The notes beneath the pieces are model-generated. The model was given only the letters and a program-made list of their open reading frames with translations, did not search any database and was not told the origin of the DNA. A DNA stretch of 64,000 bases from Cyanosarcina radialis HA8281-LM2 (GTDB lineage: Bacteria > Cyanobacteriota > Cyanobacteriia > Cyanobacteriales > CCAP-1448), in contig JAHHHA010000015.1 of assembly GCA_019359615.1 (NCBI GenBank), positions 1 through 64,000 of the forward strand, read 5' to 3'. Positions 15,350-25,236 of this stretch are shown one piece after another (the stretch's first letter is position 1; each line of letters opens with the position of its first letter). The translations under genes and the position numbers were made by a program.

Positions 15350-17731
15350 CTAAACCTCAATAAACAAGTTAGTGCGTCCGAACTCCTCTTCTTCTGGGGT
15401 AAAAGCTGGCGATCGATCTACCAAATCTGGCTCGAAGCTGTAGGTTTCTTGCAGAAATTGCCCCTGAATTACCGCTGCTTCTAACGCTTGGATGTGATTG
15501 TGGGCGATAGTACACGCCTGTTCGAGGCTTTGAGGATCGCCGTTATCTAACAACTTTTGTAATTCCAAGCGTGCAGATGCTAACCGAGCAACTGGTTTGA
15601 GCAGTCCGTAAATGCTGTAAATGCGTTCGGTGGCAATACTAATTTGTTTCAGGGCGCTGGCGCGAGCGAGTTCGGAGTCAATGCTAGGCCAATAGCGGGT
15701 AGTATAGAAGGCTTTTTCGTCTCGGTGATACCACTCCTCCGAACGGGCAATCGAGGAAGAAACGGTGTTGTGTAATTTCCAGAAGAACAACCGCAGCGAA
15801 GAACCGTCGGTAACGGTCGATAGTTTGTCGTCGATCGACATTTTAAAGTCGGTCGGGTCGGCATCCTGTCCGAGGAGTAAGTATTCGACGGGATACATAT
15901 CTACTTCCCGGTTCTGCACCACGTAAGCATTGAGGTGGTGGCGGCAGTAAGGGCAAGGGTACATACTGGCAAACAGCTTGAAAAAATCTTTGAAAATCGC
16001 GATCGAAGCGCTTTGCTGTTCGGCTGACTGGCTGTTGACGATCTCGGCGGTGGTGTGGAAGAAGCGCCACACCGCAGGCCCGATGTAGTAAGGGAAGCTG
16101 ACGCGCATTTGGGCATCTCGCACGTCGCTGCGACCCAGATACAGATCGATAAACGCTACATATTGAGACAGCGCCCCCGATTCCCGACCGAATTCTAAAC
16201 GCTCCCGACGCTTTTGCACTCCGTTTAGGTAGTGGTGCGTCAACAGCCAAGCTTGCTTTATCTCCAGCTTTTGGCTGGGAGTACAGTTGGGGAAACGCTC
16301 GGCGACATCTGCACCATAGCGATCGAATTCTCCAGAAGATCTCGTACTTTCGTACCATCGATTTAATCCCGGTTCATCTGGGATGGTATTACTCTGAATG
16401 TCGGCAGCGGTGCTGACGCTAAAGGCGGCTAGAAGTTTGGGCATGAAATCTTCATACCAGTAGGCTGCGGGCATCATTGCCCCATCGATCGTTTCTAAGG
16501 CATTGGAGAGAATTACCCGATGCCACTGCTTCAGGTAAGCTTTGGGATCGCCTTCAGATTTAGCCGGAGGGGGTGCGAATTCCTGGCGTAGCTCTAGCTC
16601 TCGCAACCGATTCAGTTCGTTAACCGCCAGCACGCCTTCGATAACATCCCCTAAGCTCAGTTTTTGCTTTTTCATGGTGATGGCAAATTCTACCCCGGCG
16701 GCAAACTTCTCCCTGGCATTGGCTGACTGGCTGCGGGCCGCTAACATGGCCCGTTCCTCAGCCAGCATCTCAGGGTTTTTTTCTATGGTTTGCCAGTTCT
16801 GAATTCGCTGTTGGAGGCGATCGTATTCTTCCGAAATCGACTGCACGACGGCATCTAATACCGGGTGACATTCTGCTTCGACAATACCTAGCCCTTTATA
16901 AAGTGCGATCGCTGTTTGCACGAATGGGACAAAATCAGTAATGCGATACGGTAAGTTCCTGACCTGAAGGTGGGTTTCGTGATTGGCTGAGAAACTGACT
17001 CGAAAGCAGCGGTAAGCCGCTCCCTGAATCAGTCGGAATAACCCGATCTGCATCTGCAAGCGAGAAGTACCACGAACTTTTTCGTTTTGAGGATGTTGGG
17101 CCAAGAGCGCCTGCAATCGTGCTACTTCGGGGTCGATTTCTGTAGCAGTTTCTTTAACAGAAGATTCGGGCAAGCCCTCGGTTTGAATCTTGGCGGCTAC
17201 AGTACCAGCAATGGCTGCTGTCACATTAGCGGTTGCAGTTGCCGACACCGAACTGACAGGAACGGTGGGCGATTTGACTTCATCTGGCACGAGTTGGCAA
17301 AACTCTTCAAAACCTATAGAACCATCGCCATCGCCATCGACTTCTTTCACCATGGCATCAAGTTCGGCATCAGTTAATTCAAACCGACTCATGACGCTGC
17401 GCATCTCATCGGCAGTAATGCGACCGCTATTATCTTTATCGAACACGCTAAATGCTAATTTGAGGCGACTTTGACGATCGCCTTGCCTAGCAATCATCAA
17501 AGCTTTAAATTCTGCAAAATCGATGCTGCCGGAGCGATCGATATCCACTTCTTTAATTAGATCCCGTAGTTCGGTAGAGTTAGGATTTTGTCCGAGCGAT
17601 CGCATCACGTTTCCCAACTCTTCAACCGAGATCGCACCGCTAGCGTCTGTATCAAAGACGCTGAATGCTTTCCATAACTTTTCTATTTCTGTTTCACTAA
17701 TAACCGCTTTTGCAAACTCCATTGATGTCAT
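15350..17731 (-). CDS. Calmodulin-like EF-hand protein fused to an Erv/ALR-like thiol oxidase domain
   Basis: A 793-residue protein starting at ATG 17731 (GGAG eight bases upstream); the frame is open further upstream but only through repeat DNA. Residues 1-150 are calmodulin-like with four canonical EF-hand loops at 27-38, 63-74, 98-109 and 132-143, each starting with Asp and ending with Glu. A linker rich in Ala, Thr and Val (155-195) leads to a helical middle region (200-540) that I do not recognise. Residues about 550-670 resemble an Erv/ALR sulfhydryl oxidase: a W-x-x-x-H-T-x-A motif (555-562), a C593-P-Y-C596 redox pair and H654-N-T-V657, the FAD-contacting motif of that family. No signal peptide is visible. 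A calcium-responsive disulfide or thiol oxidase is the natural hypothesis; the combination is unusual in bacteria. Confidence 0.82.
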   Translation of the reverse strand: MTSMEFAKAVISETEIEKLWKAFSVFDTDASGAISVEELGNVMRSLGQNPNSTELRDLIKEVDIDRSGSIDFAEFKALMIARQGDRQSRLKLAFSVFDKDNSGRITADEMRSVMSRFELTDAELDAMVKEVDGDGDGSIGFEEFCQLVPDEVKSPTVPVSSVSATATANVTAAIAGTVAAKIQTEGLPESSVKETATEIDPEVARLQALLAQHPQNEKVRGTSRLQMQIGLFRLIQGAAYRCFRVSFSANHETHLQVRNLPYRITDFVPFVQTAIALYKGLGIVEAECHPVLDAVVQSISEEYDRLQQRIQNWQTIEKNPEMLAEERAMLAARSQSANAREKFAAGVEFAITMKKQKLSLGDVIEGVLAVNELNRLRELELRQEFAPPPAKSEGDPKAYLKQWHRVILSNALETIDGAMMPAAYWYEDFMPKLLAAFSVSTAADIQSNTIPDEPGLNRWYESTRSSGEFDRYGADVAERFPNCTPSQKLEIKQAWLLTHHYLNGVQKRRERLEFGRESGALSQYVAFIDLYLGRSDVRDAQMRVSFPYYIGPAVWRFFHTTAEIVNSQSAEQQSASIAIFKDFFKLFASMYPCPYCRHHLNAYVVQNREVDMYPVEYLLLGQDADPTDFKMSIDDKLSTVTDGSSLRLFFWKLHNTVSSSIARSEEWYHRDEKAFYTTRYWPSIDSELARASALKQISIATERIYSIYGLLKPVARLASARLELQKLLDNGDPQSLEQACTIAHNHIQALEAAVIQGQFLQETYSFEPDLVDRSPAFTPEEEEFGRTNLFIEV

Positions 17732-18297
17732 CGATCGTTCTCCGAAGTCATGCTCTAAGAGGTTGTCTGAAAAGTTAAAATCATTGCACTCGTTCGCGCA
17801 GCGTGCGCTTTGCGCTCTCCCCCCTAGCCCCCTTAAAAAGCGGATGCAAGCGTGGCGAGGTTTCCTCGCCATACAGCTTGCACCAAGCAGCGGATGCGCT
17901 GTGCGGAGGTTCCCTCCGCATACAAGCGCACCAAGCAGGGGGGAATAGCCTTCAAAGTCCCCCTTTTTAAGGGGAATTTAGGAGGATCTACAAGCTGCAA
18001 ACGTAGCGAAAATGACTTCTCAGACATCCTCTAAGGTTTTCTGACATACAAACTTATCATCGTTTGCTCTCTAAACGGTAAACGAACGATCTGGGAGCAT
18101 CCACTTTTAGAAGATATATAACTGCGATCGACAGCCTATCTATACATATCCGGGGCAGATATCGATCGCCTCGCCGAAACTGGATGCTCTCAACGATCTT
18201 CTCTGGAGCGCACGCCTTAAACATTTCTTTGGAGTAATTAACACCACCTTACCAGGTACATATACGTGGTCTGGCGTAAGTCTCGTACTATTTGGTA
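17732..18297. other. Intergenic region rich in repeats
   Basis: No gene is supported. The left part (17818-17985) is a nested repeat block described separately. The right part (about 18070-18200) contains an inverted pair GAGCATCCA/TGGATGCTC (18095 and 18181) and the promoter-side DNA for the EF-hand gene. The remainder shows nothing recognisable. Confidence 0.55.
17818..17985. repeat. Two REP-like hairpins nested in a C/G-rich repeat
   Basis: Two tandem units run from 17840 to 17890 and from 17890 to 17938. Each starts with GCGGATGC and ends with GCACCAAGCAG, with an inner hairpin (GGCGAGGTTTCCTCGCC, then GCGGAGGTTCCCTCCGC). They sit inside a second repeat, CCCCCTTAAAAA...GGGGGAA, as if inserted into it. 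A third unit is at 63199-63250. Confidence 0.85.
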
Positions 18298-19719
18298 TTA
18301 GGGATAAACCTTAACCGTACCCGCACTCGAACCGTTGCTCTTCCAAAGTTGATATTCAGATCCATTCCAAATTACAAAGTAGAACTTGTTACCAGAATTA
18401 GTTAGTCTACTTGGATAAGAGCCAGTAATCCCAGGCACGATATCTTTGACCAGGACGGTGCTAACAGAGGTGCCGTTACTCTTCCACAATTCTTTCCCAT
18501 GAGTGCCGTTATCGGCGCTAAAGTACAAAGTGCCATTAAAATTGGTGAAATGCTCTGGGTTAGAAGGACTAATGCCAACGTTGTTATCTTTGACCCTGAC
18601 CGTGCCAGCAGCAGTGCCATTACTCTTCCACAGTTCCCGCCCTTTAGTGGCATCAGTAGCACTAAAATACAAGGTGCCATTGATATTGGTGAGATTGGAT
18701 GGGCCTGAGCCAGCAGATCCAGGATTGATGTCTTTCACCAAAATGGGAGGGTTAATGCCGTTCTGGGTCAAGCCACCGTTAATGCCGTTAATCTTCCAGA
18801 GTTCCCACCCCTGATTGCCGTTACGGGCGCTAAAGTATAAGTTTCCATTGACATTGGTGAATTTATGCGGGTATGACTCGTTAAGTCCCGGATAGATATC
18901 TTGAACTAGGACAGTACCAGCCGAGGTGCCATTACTCTGCCAGAGTTCCCACCCCTGAGTCCCGTTATCGGCAGTAAAGTATAATTTACCGTTGAAATTG
19001 GTGAGATTCTGTGGCTCAGAACTATTAATCCCAGGAAAGATATCCTTGACTAGAACCGTACCAGCGGCGGTGCCGTTACTCTTCCACAGTTCGCTCCCAT
19101 GAGTGCCGTCATTGGCTCTAAAGTATAGAGTTCCATTAATATTGGTGAGGTGATTTGGCTGAGAGTCATTAATTCCAGGATTAATATCTTTGACCAAGAC
19201 CGTACCAGCCGAGGTGCCGTTACTCTTCCACAGTTCGTATCCCTGAGTGTTGTTATAGGCACTAAAGTACAATGTGCCGTTGACATGGGTGAGAGAGTGC
19301 GGATCGGAATCAATAATTCCAGGATTAATATCTTTGACCATCACAGTACCAACAGCAGTGCCATCGCTCTTCCACAGTTCTTCCCCGTGAGTGCCGTCAC
19401 TGGCATTAAAGTACAATGTCCCGTTGACATTGGTAAGCGATTTTAAGGAACTATCGAAACCACTAGCAGGGCCAGGATTAATATCTTTGACTAAGACAGT
19501 ACCAGCAGCAGTACCGTTACTCTTCCACAACTCCCAGCCAGTTGTGGGGAGATAAGCAATAAAGTACAAAGTTCCATTGACATCGGTGAGGGTATCTGAA
19601 TCTATGAACCAGCTTGGATTAGCTGCAATTGGAGTTGGCAGCAACATACTTCCGGCGAGAGTGCCAGCTACGACAGTGGCGGCTAATTTGCTGACCGATT
19701 TCATGTTGAATAATTTCAT
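18298..19719 (-). CDS. Secreted ELWxxDGT-repeat protein
   Basis: A 473-residue protein with a signal peptide (about residues 1-33, ending near PIAAN). It is built almost entirely of nine repeats of about 48 residues. Each repeat holds NGTLYF, then ELWKS(N/D)GT and TVLVKDINPG. The sixth copy is altered by an insertion (GINGGLTQNGINPP). This matches the ELWxxDGT repeat family, predicted to be beta-propeller-like surface or periplasmic proteins. ATG 19719 is chosen over a TTG at 19734. No catalytic motif is visible. It is followed on the same strand by the EF-hand gene but 566 bp apart, so they are separate units. Function is unknown. Confidence 0.88.
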   Translation of the reverse strand: MKLFNMKSVSKLAATVVAGTLAGSMLLPTPIAANPSWFIDSDTLTDVNGTLYFIAYLPTTGWELWKSNGTAAGTVLVKDINPGPASGFDSSLKSLTNVNGTLYFNASDGTHGEELWKSDGTAVGTVMVKDINPGIIDSDPHSLTHVNGTLYFSAYNNTQGYELWKSNGTSAGTVLVKDINPGINDSQPNHLTNINGTLYFRANDGTHGSELWKSNGTAAGTVLVKDIFPGINSSEPQNLTNFNGKLYFTADNGTQGWELWQSNGTSAGTVLVQDIYPGLNESYPHKFTNVNGNLYFSARNGNQGWELWKINGINGGLTQNGINPPILVKDINPGSAGSGPSNLTNINGTLYFSATDATKGRELWKSNGTAAGTVRVKDNNVGISPSNPEHFTNFNGTLYFSADNGTHGKELWKSNGTSVSTVLVKDIVPGITGSYPSRLTNSGNKFYFVIWNGSEYQLWKSNGSSAGTVKVYP

Positions 19720-19863
19720 TTTTTTGCTCTTCAATTTACTTAATTAATGCGATCTAGAGGATGTTAGACAAGTCAATTTCACCCTCTAATTCAGTTCCTT
19801 TAAACCCTGGTATAAGATGCACCCTGACTGACGAATTAGGCAATTTAAACGTCGAACAGTTTA

Positions 19864-20325
19864 TTAACGAGGGAGTGGAGTATCATAAGCACTGTTATTG
19901 TTTTCCCTGGATTCAGGCACATCATTGTCAGGATCGACAACATACTTAGTGGGAAATTGCACTATTTGGGGGGCAATTATAACCGCATTGATTGTTGCAC
20001 CTACTGCTAAAGGATTGATATTTACTTGCCCGATCGAGATCCACTGAACTCCGTTCCAACGGTAAGCCCGCAGTTTAAAAGCTGGAGAATTGCCCGTACC
20101 TTGATTTTTAATTTGAACGGTAGCTTGCTGTCCGTTTTCTAACAGATCGACGATCTTTAAATCTGGTCGTTGGGTAGTAAATATTTGCTTGCCTTTATAT
20201 AGGGGCGGTACGACAACTGCTGTGGCTTGAGCCGATCGCGCCGATATCGCCAACAGCGAACCAGCGATCGCAGATGCCAAAACTAGTAAGGCGATCGAGC
20301 GAGTTTTCTGCAATTTATGAAGCAT
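19864..20325 (-). CDS. Secreted CARDB-like domain protein
   Basis: A 153-residue protein with a clear signal peptide (about residues 1-35: basic start, long hydrophobic run, then SAQA). It is followed by one Ig-like CARDB/APHP domain: PDLKIVDLLENGQQATVQIKN, then the C-terminal KYVVDPDNDVPESRENNN, a hallmark of this domain. CARDB domains are cell-adhesion or scaffolding modules. ATG 20325 is chosen because an upstream TTG at 20382 would place 19 polar residues before the signal. It is encoded just upstream of the ELWxxDGT gene on the same strand (144 bp apart), and the two secreted proteins may be expressed together. Confidence 0.8.
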   Translation of the reverse strand: MLHKLQKTRSIALLVLASAIAGSLLAISARSAQATAVVVPPLYKGKQIFTTQRPDLKIVDLLENGQQATVQIKNQGTGNSPAFKLRAYRWNGVQWISIGQVNINPLAVGATINAVIIAPQIVQFPTKYVVDPDNDVPESRENNNSAYDTPLPR

Positions 20326-20630
20326 TTTGTTTTCTGCATAATGTGAATTTATTTGGCATATTTCAGTTATATTAAATGCCAAGAAACCACGCCATACAGA
20401 AAAAGTCAGGAGTTAAATGTCAGGCGATAAATTCAGGAAAATCTTGATTGTATTTAGACTCGTGAAAGCTTTGTAAATGCTGGAGTTAGAGGTTTTTAAT
20501 TTGGCAGAGCGATCGTCTAAATAGTTGAGGATAAAACAGACATTCCAACTCAATGTCTGGAAATGTCAGGTTATACAAAATCCGGTTTTTAATACCAATT
20601 CTCAAAACTGAGCGGAGAGATACGCTCCCG

Positions 20631-20656
20631 CAGATGCTTGCTATAGCAAGCATCTG
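20631..20656. terminator. 26-bp perfect palindrome
   Basis: CAGATGCTTGCTA is followed directly by its reverse complement. It could form a strong hairpin, but no U-run follows, so a terminator role is only possible. It may equally be part of a repeat. Confidence 0.45.
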
Positions 20657-20710
20657 TGTCAACTAAGTCTCCGGTTACTTTTGCAAACTGGGATAAAACC
20701 ATGAATCTAG

Positions 20711-20947
20711 CCCTCACCCCCAACCCCTCTCCTGCAAGGCTTTCAAATCTTTATCTACCAAGACTTTTCGCTGGCAAGCAGTTGATGGTTTGCTCAGAAG
20801 AATTGGGGGGTCTGCCCCCCAAACCCCCTCCAGAAGGTGTTATCGGTGAGAATTAAAGTCCCATATGACTGATGGGACAAGAGTTTGAGCAGATGTGGGT
20901 AATGGATAGTCCTGCAAGGAGAGGGGAGCCGGAAGCGGAGTGAGGGC
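20711..20947. mobile_element. REP element split by a 170-bp insertion with a 10-bp duplication
   Basis: The left half of the CCCTCACCCCCAACCCCTCT repeat ends at 20739 and its right half (AGAGGGGAGCCGGAAG...GAGGGC) resumes at 20920. The 10-mer TCCTGCAAGG is present on both sides (20730-20739 and 20910-20919). Removing 20740-20919 restores a normal hairpin. The inserted DNA shows no clear terminal inverted repeats and no gene. Confidence 0.65.
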
Positions 20948-21047
20948 AAACCTTGGTATGCTCGGCGGATTTGATATGAGGTCGTATGGCTGCGGTTCCA
21001 ACCGTCAAACCCAATCCACTTTTAGATTTGGATGACCAAAACAATTG

Positions 21048-24000
21048 TCAATTGCGAATTGTTAATTGCGAATTGCTATGACACACCTTAAATGTTTCCC
21101 TGGCTTCTGGATGGGTAACAAAGTAATCTTGCAACCACGAGCAGCTAAGCTGAATAAAATCATCCAAGTCGATATCTAAATTCCAAACTTTCACGGTGTT
21201 GTCGTAACTACCAGAAATCAGACTTTTACCATCTGGGGTGAGACTCAAAGCATTAACTATACCCTGATGTCCTGTCAGGGTAATGCTGGGAGTTAGATAA
21301 TCTGTGGCATTGTTGGCAGTTATATCTGCCACATTCCATAGTTTAATCGTGAGATCGTCGCTGGCAGAAGCTAAAGTCTTACCATCTGGGCTAAATGCCA
21401 GCTTTCTGATATCCCTGACATGGGCTGCGATCGTCCGAATTAAAGTCCCATCTGCAACTTTCCAAACTTTGATGAAAGTATCGCTACCACCAGAAGCCAT
21501 AATTCTCCCGTCTGGACTGAAGCTGACAGTGTTAACATCAGTAATGTGGCTTTTTTGACCTTCAAGATGTAAGATTACAGCCCCAGTTCTAATATCCCAT
21601 AGTTGTAACTTGCCGTTATAACAGCTAATAGCAATAATTTTGCTATCTGGACTAAAATCGATATTCCTAATTTTGCAAGGTGCTGCTGGGTTTTCTTTCA
21701 AGGTTTTAATTGGGGTTCCGTCCGCGATCTGCCATAGTTGAATTTTTCCCAAGACTTTGGTGGGGTCAGAGGTTGTGGCTGCTAAAATCTTGCCATCTGG
21801 ACTAAATTTCGCAATGGTATAGTTACTGCCATCTGCGAGAGTTTTGAAGAGAGTACCATCTTTAACGTTCCACAATCGCACGGTGTTGTCATCGCTAGCA
21901 GCAGCTATTAGCTTGCTATCGGGACTAAATTCAATGCTGTGAATACGAGCTTTAGTCTTGCTAGTGAGGGTAAATAGTCGAGTTCTTTTTGGCATATCCC
22001 ACACTTCCAAAAAACCTCGATCGCCTGCGGGAGCAAATAACTTCCCATTAGGACTTATCCCGATGACAATGAAATCGGAGTGACCGATATCGTAAGTTTG
22101 GTTGATTTGTAATTTGCTAGCATCTAAACCTTCTAGATTCCACAATTTTATGATTTTATCTTGACTGCCAGAAGCTAAGGTTTTGCTATCTGGACTGAAA
22201 GCAATACTTGATACTATATTTTGATGTCCTTTGAGAGTTTGCGGTGCTTTTTTAACAAAATTTCTTAGCTCCCATACATTCCAAAATTTGACTGTTTTGT
22301 CGGCGCTGGCAGAGGCTAAAATTTTGCCATCAGGACTAAAAGCGACGCTCGAAATCGGACGGCGATGGTCTTCGAGATTTGCTAATATTTTGCCATCCTT
22401 TAAATTCCACAAAATAACAGTTCCGTCTGTGCTCCCAGAAGCTAACATCTCGCCATCTGGACTAAAACTGGTAGTTTGCACGCTTTTACTATGACTTTTG
22501 AGAGTCACAATGCTACTATTTTCTAGGTTCCACAATTCGATCGCCTTATTGTTACTAGTAAATGCAATAGTTTTACCATCGGGACTAAAACTAATATTCG
22601 TTACCTGACCGCTAGGCGAGCTAAGTGTATTTAATAAATTACCATCTTCGACATTCCAAAGTTCGATCGTGCGATCGGAATTACAAGAAGCCAAGATTTT
22701 ACCATCAGGGCTAAAAATGGCAATGGTATTTTTTTTCAATTGCGATCGAGTATCGATCGTTCTAATTAATTTACCGTTCGGCACGCTCCATAATTTTACT
22801 GTGCCATCATCGCTAGCAGACGCTAAAATCCCCCCTTCGCCCCCCTTAATAAGAGGGGTTGGGGGGATCGGACTAAAGTTGACACTATTAATTTTGTCGC
22901 GATGCCCTTTAAATGTAGATAGCAAAGAGCCATTTTTGTCCCATAAATTTACGATATTATCTTCATCTCCTGAAGCTAAGTATTTGCCATCTGGACTAAA
23001 ACTAACGCTGCTGACTGCACCTTGATGATTTTCCAGCCGATTGCGTTCTTGAAGATTCAACATCACTTGTTGTAGTCCAAACATTACCTTAGTTTTGGCA
23101 TTACCTTTTATCGGTTGGATTTTTTCTAATTCTTCGATCCTCTGTGCGGCTTTTAAAGCTATTAGCATCGCCTCAAAGGGATTTTCAGGTAAGATAGTTT
23201 GGGCTGACGAACTGAGAACTACTGCCTCGCTTTCAGCTAATTCCCGTTCTTTTTGTTGGCGTTGTCGATCGATCGCCTCTACTTTTTGCAGGGCATTTCT
23301 ACGTGCTATTTCTGCTCGTTCCGCTCTAGCTTGAGCCTGGAGTGCTAAAGATTCTGCTTGTTGCGCAGTTTTTTGAGCCTGTTGGCGGGCTGATTCGGCT
23401 TGCTTGCGTCTGGCTTGAGCTTGAAGTGTTAAAGCTTCTGCTTGCCTTGCTGTTTGTTGAGCCTGCTGGCGGGCTATTTCGGCTTGCTTGCGTCTGGCTT
23501 GAGCTTGAAGTGTTAAAGCTTCTGCTTGCCTTGCTGTTTGTTGAGCCTGCTGGCGGGCTATTTCGGCTTGCTTGCGTCTAGTTTGAGCCTCAATTGCTAA
23601 AGCTTCTGCTTGTTGTGCTTTTTTTCTAGCCGAACTTTCTCTCTCAATTGCTTCATTTAAGTCTTGCTTGACGCTTTGAGTGGCGATTTGTGCTAGCTTG
23701 GCATTTTCTCGTTCGTCCTCAGCTTTACTAGCATAAAAACTAGCTTGTTTTGCCCATCCTGCGGCAATTAGAATCGTGCCCAACAGAAAGGCAGAACCGA
23801 TAGCGATCGTTCTTTTGAATTGCCGTTTAGCCGACTTAATTCGTTGCAATACGCTGTTAACTTGACTTTCTGCCTCTTGCTTTTTTAGATTAGCTCGATT
23901 TAGTTCGGTTTCGGCATCATCTAAAGCGATTTCAAAATTTTGAATAGCTAAATTTTGACTGTCGGAAATAAACTGATAATCTAAATCGCTTAAACTTTTA

Positions 24001-25226
24001 CCTGTCGCCCATATTAAGGCTTTTTGTAAATCCGATTCTCGTAACAAAGACGAGGTATCTTTACCTTCAGTAGCTTCCCATTTAGCGAATGCCTGTACGT
24101 AAAAATCGGGACGCAGATTTTCTAGCTCTTCATCGACCCATTCCCGATTAAAAATAGCTTCATAAATCCGGTTGTAAACTCTTAACTTACCCGATCGCTT
24201 GACTACTAAACCAGATAATCGCAACTCCATTTGTTCCCGACTATCATCGGCCGCAATTTCTCCTCGATCTAAAATTTGCCGATATAAACCCAACAATCGA
24301 CAACTACGCAACTCGTTACTTAAAAGACGTTCTCTAATAGTTTGTAAATGCTGTTGTTTATCTTGTGCCCACCAATTATCGACGATCTTTTCTCGCACGA
24401 TTTTCGCTACCCAATCTGCTTCGCAATTACGATCTGCTAGCGCCTCTGAATATGTAGAAACTAGTTGACACAACCATTGAGTGAGAAAAGGTTGTCCGCC
24501 CGTCCAATTTAGTACCTCCTCCAACACCGCTTGCGGATTTTTGACTCGCCCGACAAATCCTGTCTCTAGGGAAGTCGCTTGAGGGAATGCTAAGCCCGAT
24601 AGTTCGATCGCCTGACTGTCGATATTAAACGGAGTCAGATTAGTATTGGCAATTAAATCGGCGGGAGTGGCAACACCTAACAAAGCAAAAGTCAGGCGCT
24701 CGTATTGAGAATTATCAGCCCTGCGATTATAAGCATTACGAATAAATGCAAAGAAATCGTCCTTGAATTTTAAAGATAAAACGTTATCGATTTCATCAAT
24801 AAAAATAACTATATTTTTAACCGACTTCTCTAATATTTCTTCTTCGATAAACTTACTCAATCGCAACAAAGGAGAAATATATTCATACTGATGCCACCAC
24901 TCTCCTAGATCGATCGCCAGATCGAAACCGCTGACTATTAAACTTAAGAAACCACCAAAAAATTCATCTGGTGTCACTCCATAAGTGCAAAGCTCTCTCA
25001 TTTCGATCGCGCAACAGGCAAATCCCTCTGCTTCTAACCTTCTCATCGTTTGCACGCGCAAACTAGATTTGCCCATTTGCCGTGAATTTAACACGTAGCA
25101 AAAAGAGCCAGCTTTTAATCCCGCATACAATTCCTCATCAGCCGATCGTTCCACATAAGTAGTTGCCGTTCCAGGTAAACTACCACCGACTTGGTAATAA
25201 TTGTCAAAACTGAATGCTGAATTCAT
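21048..25226 (-). CDS. AAA-like NTPase with coiled coil and 14 WD40 repeats
   Basis: A 1392-residue protein of the cyanobacterial AAA_35/STAND-like type. The NTPase domain (about 10-400) has a Walker A-like loop SRQMGKSS (48-55) and Walker B IFIDEID (141-147). A membrane helix at about 470-491 is followed by a coiled coil with 28-residue tandem repeats ([12 protein letters not shown]...) at about 540-630. Fourteen WD40 repeats (about 725-1375) could form two seven-bladed propellers. This layout suggests ligand binding by the propellers and NTP-driven switching at the membrane. Repeat-derived DNA at 22830-22868 adds [13 protein letters not shown] to the second WD40 repeat. The gene follows the HTH-NTPase gene by 10 bp, so both belong to one operon. 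Ligand and output are unknown. Confidence 0.88.
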   Translation of the reverse strand: MNSAFSFDNYYQVGGSLPGTATTYVERSADEELYAGLKAGSFCYVLNSRQMGKSSLRVQTMRRLEAEGFACCAIEMRELCTYGVTPDEFFGGFLSLIVSGFDLAIDLGEWWHQYEYISPLLRLSKFIEEEILEKSVKNIVIFIDEIDNVLSLKFKDDFFAFIRNAYNRRADNSQYERLTFALLGVATPADLIANTNLTPFNIDSQAIELSGLAFPQATSLETGFVGRVKNPQAVLEEVLNWTGGQPFLTQWLCQLVSTYSEALADRNCEADWVAKIVREKIVDNWWAQDKQQHLQTIRERLLSNELRSCRLLGLYRQILDRGEIAADDSREQMELRLSGLVVKRSGKLRVYNRIYEAIFNREWVDEELENLRPDFYVQAFAKWEATEGKDTSSLLRESDLQKALIWATGKSLSDLDYQFISDSQNLAIQNFEIALDDAETELNRANLKKQEAESQVNSVLQRIKSAKRQFKRTIAIGSAFLLGTILIAAGWAKQASFYASKAEDERENAKLAQIATQSVKQDLNEAIERESSARKKAQQAEALAIEAQTRRKQAEIARQQAQQTARQAEALTLQAQARRKQAEIARQQAQQTARQAEALTLQAQARRKQAESARQQAQKTAQQAESLALQAQARAERAEIARRNALQKVEAIDRQRQQKERELAESEAVVLSSSAQTILPENPFEAMLIALKAAQRIEELEKIQPIKGNAKTKVMFGLQQVMLNLQERNRLENHQGAVSSVSFSPDGKYLASGDEDNIVNLWDKNGSLLSTFKGHRDKINSVNFSPIPPTPLIKGGEGGILASASDDGTVKLWSVPNGKLIRTIDTRSQLKKNTIAIFSPDGKILASCNSDRTIELWNVEDGNLLNTLSSPSGQVTNISFSPDGKTIAFTSNNKAIELWNLENSSIVTLKSHSKSVQTTSFSPDGEMLASGSTDGTVILWNLKDGKILANLEDHRRPISSVAFSPDGKILASASADKTVKFWNVWELRNFVKKAPQTLKGHQNIVSSIAFSPDSKTLASGSQDKIIKLWNLEGLDASKLQINQTYDIGHSDFIVIGISPNGKLFAPAGDRGFLEVWDMPKRTRLFTLTSKTKARIHSIEFSPDSKLIAAASDDNTVRLWNVKDGTLFKTLADGSNYTIAKFSPDGKILAATTSDPTKVLGKIQLWQIADGTPIKTLKENPAAPCKIRNIDFSPDSKIIAISCYNGKLQLWDIRTGAVILHLEGQKSHITDVNTVSFSPDGRIMASGGSDTFIKVWKVADGTLIRTIAAHVRDIRKLAFSPDGKTLASASDDLTIKLWNVADITANNATDYLTPSITLTGHQGIVNALSLTPDGKSLISGSYDNTVKVWNLDIDLDDFIQLSCSWLQDYFVTHPEARETFKVCHSNSQLTIRN
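22830..22868. repeat. Repeat element inserted in frame in the WD40 gene
   Basis: About 39 bp of imperfect palindrome (CCCCCCTTCGCCCCC...GGGGTTGGGGGGA) replace the usual Asp-Gly-Lys codons of a WD40 repeat. It is translated on the minus strand as [13 protein letters not shown]. The other repeats of the protein read SPDGK at this place. Confidence 0.85.
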
Positions 25227-25236
25227 AATTCATAAT

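Larger units (their letters stand above)
20326..21047. other. Long intergenic region with several repeats
   Basis: No gene is supported; the open frames here run through repeat DNA. It contains a 26-bp perfect palindrome at 20631-20656 (CAGATGCTTGCTA and its complement), an interrupted REP element at 20711-20947 and a TIR-like GGATTTGATATGA at about 20970. Near 21045-21075 it ends with tandem AATTGCGAATTG units that run into the 3' end of the WD40 gene. Confidence 0.65.

Noticed and set aside
17732-17872. 47-codon N-terminal extension of the EF-hand protein
   Set aside because: It is encoded by repeat DNA; ATG 17731 has a proper ribosome site.
20656-20856. 66-codon plus-strand open frame
   Set aside because: It crosses a REP element and part of an insertion; no ribosome site.
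23342-23581. 79-codon plus-strand frame with internal repeats
   Set aside because: It is antisense to the coiled-coil repeats of the WD40 NTPase.
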